This document shows, piece after piece, positions 33,124 through 38,467 of a DNA stretch of 38,467 nt. Origin of the DNA: CAXRBC01 sp041158045. GTDB lineage: Bacteria; Actinomycetota; Acidimicrobiia; Acidimicrobiales; Ilumatobacteraceae. The notes under the pieces were generated by a model. That model was not told the origin of the DNA. It searched no databases and saw nothing but the letters and a program-made list of their open reading frames with translations. Position 1 is the first letter of the stretch, and each line of letters starts with the position of its first letter. A program made the position numbers and the translations under genes. The stretch is from NCBI GenBank assembly GCA_041158045.1, contig JBEBCD010000022.1, forward strand, positions 1-38,467, written 5' to 3'.

Positions 33124-34782
33124 GTGACCGTCGTCTGGGATGCCGCGCGCGTGCGCGCCGGCCTCGGCGAGATCGGTGCGGCGCGGCCCGCGCTCCTGGA
33201 GCGCCTCGGGGCGATCCTCGACGAGCGCCACGGCGTGCGGCGCACGCGCCGCCAGCACGACGTGCTGTTCGGGGACTGGGTCGAGCGATTCCTCCACCTC
33301 GTGCACGTCGTGCGGGAGGAGCGCCGGGCCGCCGACCCCGCGCCGGTGACGCCGGCGCGGACGCCCGCCGCCCCCGGCGCGACGGCCGAGCCCCTCGTCG
33401 CCGTGCCGCTCGCGGACGCCGAGGCGTACTTCGCGGCGCACGAGACCCTGCCCGGCGTGGTCGCGGCGCAGCTCGACGCGCTCGCGCGGGGGCGGCCCAT
33501 CGAGCTGTCGGGGGAGCCCGTGCGCGTCGGCCTCGATGCGGGCCCGGGGCGGCGCGACCGCCTCACCGTCGCCCTGCTCGGCATGCTCGCGACGCGTCGC
33601 CCGGCGGTGCTGCTCGTGCGCCCCTTCTCGGGTCGGGTGCCGCGCGAGTGGGCGCGTCTCGTGCGCGGCTGGCGACGATGGGCCCGCCACGACGACCTGC
33701 GGATCCGTTGGTCGACGCGCGTGTCCCCCGACGCGGCGTGGCGCGGGACGCTCGCGGCCGCCGCGCCCCGGGCGGGCGCGGACCCGACGCTCCTCGAGGC
33801 GGCGCTCTCGCTCGTGCCGTACCACCTGCCCGTCGCGCTCGGCGAGGCCCTGCCGGCGGTGCGCGATGCCGCGCTGCGCGCGCGTCCCCACCGCCCGCGC
33901 GCCGTCTATTCCTCGCAGTCCCTCTGGACGCACCTCGCGTACAAGGTGCTCGTCGCCGAGTGGATCGCGCTCGGCACGCGCCTGCTCTACCACCAGCACG
34001 GCGGCTGGTACGGCCTCGACGAGGAGCACGTCGCCGAGCGCTACGAGGTGCGCTGCGCCGACCGCTACTACACGTGGGGATGGTCGCGCGGCGACGCGCA
34101 GACGCGGCCGCTCCCGCCGCCCGTGCCGGCGCCGCGGCGCGAGCCGGCGCGCCACGACTCGCTCGTGTGCTTCGACCAGCCGGCGCGGCCCTACCGCCTC
34201 CAGTACTTCCCGATGCCGGGCACGGTGGAGCGCATGCACGACGAGGCGGTCGCGCTCGTCGCCGCGCGTCGCAGCACCACTCCGCTGCACGTGCGGCCGT
34301 TCCCCGGCGTCGCGTCGGGCTTCGCGGCGCGCGTCACGGCGCTCGGGCGGCCCGACGTCGCGCTCGTGGGCGGCGGATCGATCGCGTCGCAGTACGCGTC
34401 GAGCCGGATCGTGATCCACGCCTACCTCGGGTCGTCGTGGCTCGAGACGATGGGGTGGGACGTGCCGACGGTCTGTCTCCACGACCCGCGGGCCTACGCG
34501 TTCCGGCCCGACGCGGCCCCGCTGCTCGACGGGCTCCGTCGCGTCGGCATCCTCCACGACTCGGCCGCGTCCGCGGCCGCGCACCTCGCGGCCATCGACG
34601 CGGACCCGGGCGCGTGGTGGGGATCGGACGAGGTGCAGCTCGCGCGCATCGCCTTCGTCGATCGGTTCGCGAACTTCGCGCCGACCTGGGAGGGGGAGCT
34701 CGAGCGCGAGCTCGCCGCGCACCGGACCGCCGCGCACGGGCTCGCCGGCGGCCGCGCGTCGTCGCCGGCGGTGGGGTACTGA
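33124..34782 (+). CDS. LIC12162-family putative transferase
   Basis: A 552-residue protein resembling the LIC12162 family of surface-polysaccharide-associated transferases. Similarity lies in the C-terminal half: LLYHQHGGWYGLDEE, DRYYTWGWSRGD, RLQYFPMPG, LHVRPFPG and VIHAYLGSSWLETMGWDVPT. The last resembles the nucleotide-sugar or CDP-polyol transferase end of GT-B-like enzymes. The N-terminal ~120 residues are helical and Ala/Arg-rich, with a Pro/Ala linker near 80-95. There is no membrane helix. The exact reaction is unknown for the family. GTG 33124 is set by the leaderless box. A methyltransferase follows after 4 bases. Confidence 0.65.
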   Translation: MTVVWDAARVRAGLGEIGAARPALLERLGAILDERHGVRRTRRQHDVLFGDWVERFLHLVHVVREERRAADPAPVTPARTPAAPGATAEPLVAVPLADAEAYFAAHETLPGVVAAQLDALARGRPIELSGEPVRVGLDAGPGRRDRLTVALLGMLATRRPAVLLVRPFSGRVPREWARLVRGWRRWARHDDLRIRWSTRVSPDAAWRGTLAAAAPRAGADPTLLEAALSLVPYHLPVALGEALPAVRDAALRARPHRPRAVYSSQSLWTHLAYKVLVAEWIALGTRLLYHQHGGWYGLDEEHVAERYEVRCADRYYTWGWSRGDAQTRPLPPPVPAPRREPARHDSLVCFDQPARPYRLQYFPMPGTVERMHDEAVALVAARRSTTPLHVRPFPGVASGFAARVTALGRPDVALVGGGSIASQYASSRIVIHAYLGSSWLETMGWDVPTVCLHDPRAYAFRPDAAPLLDGLRRVGILHDSAASAAAHLAAIDADPGAWWGSDEVQLARIAFVDRFANFAPTWEGELERELAAHRTAAHGLAGGRASSPAVGY

Positions 34783-34786
34783 CGCC

Positions 34787-35425
34787 GTGCGCCCGCCGCG
34801 TCGGATCCGCGAGCTCGCGATCGCGACGAAGGGCTTCATGCCGCCCGAGGAGGGCGACGCGCTGTGGTCCGCGGCGCTCGAGGCCGGGCACGCGCTGCCC
34901 GGCCTCGCGTTCCTCGAGGTCGGCGCGTACTGCGGGCGCAGCACGCTGTGGCTCGCGGCGGCGGCGCGCGAGTGCGGCACCACGCTGTGGTCGCTCGACC
35001 ACCACGCGGGCAGCGAGGAGCAGCAGGCCGGCTGGGAGTGGCACGACGCCTCGCTCGTCGACCCGGCGACCGGGCGCATGGACTCGCTCCCGACGTACCT
35101 CGCGACGCTCGAGCGCGCGGGGGTCCGCGACGTCGTGGTGCCGATCGTCGGACGCTCGCGCGACGTGAGCGCGCGGTGGATCGCGCCCCTGGCGTTCGTC
35201 TTCATCGACGGCGGACACGGGGTCGAGCCGGCGCGCGACGACTGGCGCGGATGGGGGCCCCGCGTCGCCCCCGGCGGCTACCTCGCGATCCACGACGTGT
35301 TCGTCGACCCGCGGGACGGGGGCCGCACGCCCCACGACGAGATCTACGTGCCCGCGCTCGCGAGCGGCGAGTACCGGGAGTCGTCGGCGGTCGGGTCGCT
35401 GCGCGTGCTTCAGCGCGCGTCGTAG
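34787..35425 (+). CDS. Class I SAM-dependent methyltransferase (Methyltransf_24 type)
   Basis: A 212-residue Rossmann methyltransferase. Motif I is FLEVGAYCGRSTLWLA, with LWSLDHHAG as the motif II acid strand. FVFIDGGHGVEPARDDWRGW and PGGYLAIHDVF are typical of the Methyltransf_24 group, which often modifies sugars or small molecules and binds a divalent metal. GTG 34787 is 4 bases after the transferase stop, so they form a two-gene operon. The last 16 bases overlap the convergent toroid gene. Confidence 0.82.
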   Translation: MRPPRRIRELAIATKGFMPPEEGDALWSAALEAGHALPGLAFLEVGAYCGRSTLWLAAAARECGTTLWSLDHHAGSEEQQAGWEWHDASLVDPATGRMDSLPTYLATLERAGVRDVVVPIVGRSRDVSARWIAPLAFVFIDGGHGVEPARDDWRGWGPRVAPGGYLAIHDVFVDPRDGGRTPHDEIYVPALASGEYRESSAVGSLRVLQRAS

Positions 35426-36441
35426 CGGAAGACGCGCGACGCCGGCGAGAGCCCGCCGATCGCGTCCGCCGCGAGGATCACCGCGGCCGCCGTGTACGCC
35501 GTGCGCTCGTCGGCGGGGAACGCCACGCGCTGCGGGTACGCGATGCCCGTGAGGTAGCCGCCGTCGGCGTCGCGGTGCCTCCGCGTGGTGCGCAGCAGCG
35601 CGCGGGCGGTGTCGACGTCGCCGATCGCCGCGTGCGCGATGGCGCACTCCGCGGTCTCGGAGGCGGTGACCCAGCGTTCGTCCGCGACGCACCGCACGCC
35701 GAGGCCGTCGAGCACGAAGGCGTCCCAGCGCTCGGCCAGCCGGGCCTTGGCCGCGTCGCCGCGCACGGCGCCCGTGAGCACGGGGTAGTACCAGTCCATC
35801 GCCCAGCGGTCCTTGGGCTCGAAGGCGTCGCCGCCACCCGCCACGACGGCGTCGATCGCCGCCGCGGCCGCGCGCCACGCGGGGCGCGGCGTGCCGAGCG
35901 CGTCGCCGAGCGACGCCGCCGAGTCGAGCGCATGGCGGATCGAGCAGCTGCCGGTGAGCAGCGCGTAGTCCCACGGCGTCGCATCCGCCTCGCGCGCCCA
36001 GAGGACGGTGCCGTCGGGCCGTCGCATGCCGAGCACCCACGCGACCGCCCGCTCGAGCGTCGGCCACATCCCGCGGGCGAATGCGTCGTCGCCCGTGCAG
36101 AGGTGGTGGTGCCAGAGCCCCGTGCCGAGGTACGCGCAGACGTTGGAGTCGAGCTTCGCGTCCTCGACCGCGCCGTCCCAGGCGTAGTAGTTGTGCCACG
36201 CACCGTCGGCGCGCTGCACGTCGGCGAGCCACCGGTACGCGCGGGTCGCCGCGTCGTGGCGCCCCATCACGTCGAGCGCCATCGCGGTCTCCACGTGGTT
36301 CCACGGGTCGCAGTGCCCGCCGTCGAACCACGCGATCATGCCGCTCGGGCGCTGGCGTGCCGCGATCCACGCCGCCGTGTCGGCGAGCTCGGCGCGCGTC
36401 GCGGCGCCGTCGAGCGGGTCCACGTCGAGGACGGCGCTCAC
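35410..36441 (-). CDS. Alpha/alpha-toroid protein (annotated elsewhere as prenyltransferase-like)
   Basis: A 343-residue protein built of repeated helical hairpins with Gly/Trp/Asp turns: WFDGGHCDPWNHVE (39-51), NYYAWDGAVEDAKLDSN (84-100), WARE...WDYALLTG (148-164), DRWAMDWYYPVLTG (211-224), and DGGYLTGIAYPQ (293-304). This is the toroid fold shared by terpene cyclases, protein prenyltransferases and six-hairpin glycosidases. The DxDD motif of class II cyclases is absent. The aromatic and acidic turns look more like a sugar-binding site, which is inference. GTG 36441 overlaps the methyltransferase stop, and the operon runs GT4, methyltransferase, toroid. Confidence 0.7.
   Translation of the reverse strand: MSAVLDVDPLDGAATRAELADTAAWIAARQRPSGMIAWFDGGHCDPWNHVETAMALDVMGRHDAATRAYRWLADVQRADGAWHNYYAWDGAVEDAKLDSNVCAYLGTGLWHHHLCTGDDAFARGMWPTLERAVAWVLGMRRPDGTVLWAREADATPWDYALLTGSCSIRHALDSAASLGDALGTPRPAWRAAAAAIDAVVAGGGDAFEPKDRWAMDWYYPVLTGAVRGDAAKARLAERWDAFVLDGLGVRCVADERWVTASETAECAIAHAAIGDVDTARALLRTTRRHRDADGGYLTGIAYPQRVAFPADERTAYTAAAVILAADAIGGLSPASRVFRYDAR
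35414..35438. terminator. Hairpin at the convergent methyltransferase/toroid junction
   Basis: CGCGCGTC (35414-35421) pairs with GACGCGCG (35431-35438) around a 9-base loop holding the methyltransferase TAG. There is no T-tract. Confidence 0.4.
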
Positions 36442-37157
36442 GCGGGGCGCTCCGCGTAGAGCACGTAGCTCTTGCCGATGAGCGGCGCGAGCAGTCGCTC
36501 GAGCGCGCGCATGATGCGCGGCGCGCGCACGATCTCCCACTCGAGCAGGCGGCGGTAGGCGCGCACGAGGCGGTGGTCCTCCCGCGCGGGCCCGACGGCG
36601 CAGCGCAGCCACCAGTACGGCGAGTGCAGCGCGTGCGCGCGGTGCTCGCCGGTGGGGCGCAGCCCGGCACGGCGCACCTTGTCGCGCAGGGCGCGGCGCG
36701 TGTAGATGCGCACGTGGCCACCCGGCACGTGCGGCGCGTGGTACTCCTCGGAGAGCGCCCAGTTGATCCGCTCCGGCAGCCACGACGGGACGGTCACCCC
36801 GAGCACGCCGCCGGGCCGCAGCACGCGCACGAGCTCGGCGAGCGCGGCCTCGTCGTCGGGTACGTGCTCGAGCACCTCGGAGGTGACGACGCAGTCGAAG
36901 GTCGCGTCGGCGAACGGCAGCCGCGTCGCGTCCCCCCGCAGCGCCCCGGGGAAGGTCTCGGCGGCGATCTCGCCCGCGGCGTGCATCGCGGCGAACGTCG
37001 CGCGCGTGGCGCGCACCTCGTCGTCGGCGCGGTCGAGGGCCACCACGGCCGCGCCGCGGCGCGCGAGGGCGAAGGCGTGGCGGCCGAAGCCGGCGCCGGC
37101 ATCCAGCGCCCGCGCGCCCGGGGCCACGCGGAGGCGGTCGAGGTCGAGGGTCAGCAC
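36438..37157 (-). CDS. Class I SAM-dependent methyltransferase (Methyltransf_11 type)
   Basis: A 239-residue methyltransferase. The SAM motif is ALDAGAGFGRHAFALA (about 17-32), motif II VVALDRAD, motif post-I DCVVTSEVLEHVPDD, and motif III LRPGGVLGVTVPSW. The C-terminal ~90 residues contain HVRIYTRRALRDKVRRAGL and a basic region common in glycan-cluster methyltransferases. GTG 37157 lies 16 bases after the GT4 stop and its own stop overlaps the toroid gene (GTGA). The acceptor is unknown, probably a product of the neighbouring glycosyltransferase. Confidence 0.85.
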   Translation of the reverse strand: MLTLDLDRLRVAPGARALDAGAGFGRHAFALARRGAAVVALDRADDEVRATRATFAAMHAAGEIAAETFPGALRGDATRLPFADATFDCVVTSEVLEHVPDDEAALAELVRVLRPGGVLGVTVPSWLPERINWALSEEYHAPHVPGGHVRIYTRRALRDKVRRAGLRPTGEHRAHALHSPYWWLRCAVGPAREDHRLVRAYRRLLEWEIVRAPRIMRALERLLAPLIGKSYVLYAERPA

Positions 37158-37173
37158 GTCGCGTCCCGGTGCG

Positions 37174-38445
37174 TCACGCCGCGCCGCCCGCGCGCATGGC
37201 GAGCACCTCGCGGTACTGGTCGACCGTCAGCTCGGCGCAGCGGCGCCAGCTCCAGCGCGACACCACGCGCTCGCGTCCCGCGGCGCCGACCCGGTCGCGC
37301 AGCGTGGCGTCGTCGAGCCCGCGCCTGATCGCGGCGGCGAGCGCGCCGGCGTCGCCGGGGGGACACGAGAGGACCGTGTCGCCGTCGCGGCCCGTCACCT
37401 CGGGCAGCGCGCCGCCCGTCGTCGCGACGAGGCAGGTGCCGGTGCACATCGCCTCGATCGCGGGGAGGCTGAACCCCTCGTAGAGGCTCGGCACGACGGC
37501 GAGCTCGGCGGAGGCGTAGAGCTCGACGATGCGCTCGTCGCTCACGCCGGAGACCCACGAGATGCAGTCGCGCAGGCCGAGCGAGTCGATGAGGTCGGCG
37601 CTCGCACCCTCGCGCGGGCGCCCGATGATCGTGAGGCGCACGTCGCGCTCGGTGCGCAGCTTGGCGACCGCCTCGAGCAGGTACGCGAGGCCCTTCAGCG
37701 CGACGTCGGCGGACGCCGTCGTGAGGAGGTGCCCCGGCTGGCGCGCCACCCCGGGCATGGGACGGAACAGCTCGGGGTCGACGCCGACGGGCACGAGGCG
37801 CATCCGCGCGCGGTCGACCCCCATGTCGGTGGCGATGTCGGCGATCGAGTTCTCGCTCACGACGACGATGCGCGGCATGCGCCGCGCCACGCGCGCCTGC
37901 ATGCCGACGAATCCGTACCAACGACCGATCGCCCGCCGCCGCCACCACGAGCGGGCGTGCGACATCTCGAGCTCGCGGTCCTTGGTGATCGGGTGGTGGA
38001 GCGTCACCACCGTCGGCAGCATGCGGTCGATCGCGAGGATGCCGGTGCCGAGGCACTGGTTGTCGTGCACGAGGTCGAAGTCCCCGCGCCGCGCCCGCAG
38101 CGCGCGCGCCGCGCGGATGCTGAACGCGCGGGGCTCGCCGAAGCGCCCGCGGAGGAACTCGGCGGCCTCCACCACGTCCGGCCAGGAGCGCAGCTCCCAA
38201 TAGGCGGGGAAGCGGCCGGGATAGAGGTCGTTGAAGATGTCGAGGCTCGGCAGCCGGTGCAGCGGCACGCGGGGGTCGAGCACCGGGTACGGCTGTCCGC
38301 CGAAGACCTCCACGTGGTGCCCGAGGTCCGCGAGGGCCTTGGTGAGGTGGCGCGTGTAGACGCCCTGGCCGCCGACGTGGGGCTTGCCGCGGTAGGTGAG
38401 GTAGGCGATGCGCAGCGGGCCCCGCGGGTCGGGGCCCTGCAGCAT
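37174..38445 (-). CDS. GT4-family glycosyltransferase
   Basis: A 423-residue retaining GT-B glycosyltransferase. The N-terminal acceptor domain begins RIAYLTYRGKPHVGGQGVY with the Gly-rich loop. The linker is near residue 215 (VPVGVDPELFRP). The donor domain has KGLAYLLEA, IIGRP and the EX7E motif in SLYEGFSLPAIEA, which binds a nucleotide sugar. There is no membrane helix. It heads the minus-strand glycan operon; ATG 38445 has TAGCCT 6 bases upstream. The sugar and acceptor (lipid, polyketide or polysaccharide) are not evident. Confidence 0.9.
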   Translation of the reverse strand: MLQGPDPRGPLRIAYLTYRGKPHVGGQGVYTRHLTKALADLGHHVEVFGGQPYPVLDPRVPLHRLPSLDIFNDLYPGRFPAYWELRSWPDVVEAAEFLRGRFGEPRAFSIRAARALRARRGDFDLVHDNQCLGTGILAIDRMLPTVVTLHHPITKDRELEMSHARSWWRRRAIGRWYGFVGMQARVARRMPRIVVVSENSIADIATDMGVDRARMRLVPVGVDPELFRPMPGVARQPGHLLTTASADVALKGLAYLLEAVAKLRTERDVRLTIIGRPREGASADLIDSLGLRDCISWVSGVSDERIVELYASAELAVVPSLYEGFSLPAIEAMCTGTCLVATTGGALPEVTGRDGDTVLSCPPGDAGALAAAIRRGLDDATLRDRVGAAGRERVVSRWSWRRCAELTVDQYREVLAMRAGGAA

Positions 38446-38451
38446 CGGGTC

Positions 38452-38457
38452 AGGCTA
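38452..38457 (-). promoter_or_regulatory. -10 box of the GT4 operon (TAGCCT), leaderless
   Basis: TAGCCT is 6 bases before ATG 38445, with RNA predicted to start on the A. The window ends 10 bases beyond, so the upstream promoter is not visible. Confidence 0.6.
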
Positions 38458-38467
38458 TCCGCGACCC

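Overview
The window is gene-dense, very GC-rich DNA (C/G strongly favoured at third codon positions, many GTG starts). It contains a WhiB regulator, a DUF4916 Nudix protein, a Zincin_2/DUF2342 protein, an LCP cell-wall ligase and an actinobacterial-style ValRS. Together these indicate a chromosomal segment of an actinobacterium. A deep lineage such as Acidimicrobiia is my best guess, since MreB, PPK1, PhoU and SenX3/RegX3 occur together, but that is inference. I see no rRNA, tRNA, CRISPR array, insertion sequence or phage gene.

Layout. (1) 1-4687, minus strand: valS, an LCP-family ligase, plsY and the start of a truncated membrane-protein gene, linked by 4-base overlaps. (2) 4760-10051, plus: cysS overlapping a histidine-ammonia-lyase-like gene with a non-canonical MIO triad, then an acyl-CoA dehydrogenase and an iron alcohol dehydrogenase. 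(3) 10090-12526, minus: an MFS transporter, Nudix hydrolase and SDR operon. (4) 12597-16945: an aldehyde dehydrogenase, a cyclopropane-fatty-acid synthase, a DoxX-like protein on the other strand, a degenerate Nudix protein and an endonuclease VIII-like glycosylase. (5) 16920-20802, minus: a MacB/FtsX-type ABC exporter and a single-domain class III nucleotidyl cyclase. (6) 21011-22434: whiB, a formimidoyltransferase-like protein and tatA. (7) 22456-29210: a phosphate/polyphosphate block with ppx and a small unknown gene divergently arranged, then ppk1, phoU, and a senX3/regX3-like two-component pair. (8) 29239-33071: a Zincin_2 protein with a lost HExxH motif, moaE, a small membrane protein, an mreB-like gene and tesB. 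(9) 33124-38445: a putative surface-glycan locus with a LIC12162-type transferase, two methyltransferases, an alpha/alpha-toroid protein and a GT4 glycosyltransferase.

The strongest window-wide signal is regulatory. Nineteen genes that begin a transcription unit have a -10-like hexamer (15 TANNNT, 4 nANNNT) ending 6-9 bases before the start codon. RNA would therefore start at or within about 3 bases of the initiator codon, i.e. leaderless mRNA. Only whiB and the small gene at 24061 have a real leader with a Shine-Dalgarno sequence. Internal operon genes instead use GTGA/ATGA overlaps. A second signal is an array of GTTCACC-like repeats with 11-base spacing directly in front of phoU, consistent with control by the RegX3-like regulator encoded downstream. 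Several convergent gene pairs share perfect GC-rich hairpins without U-tracts, and one junction carries a strong G-quadruplex motif.
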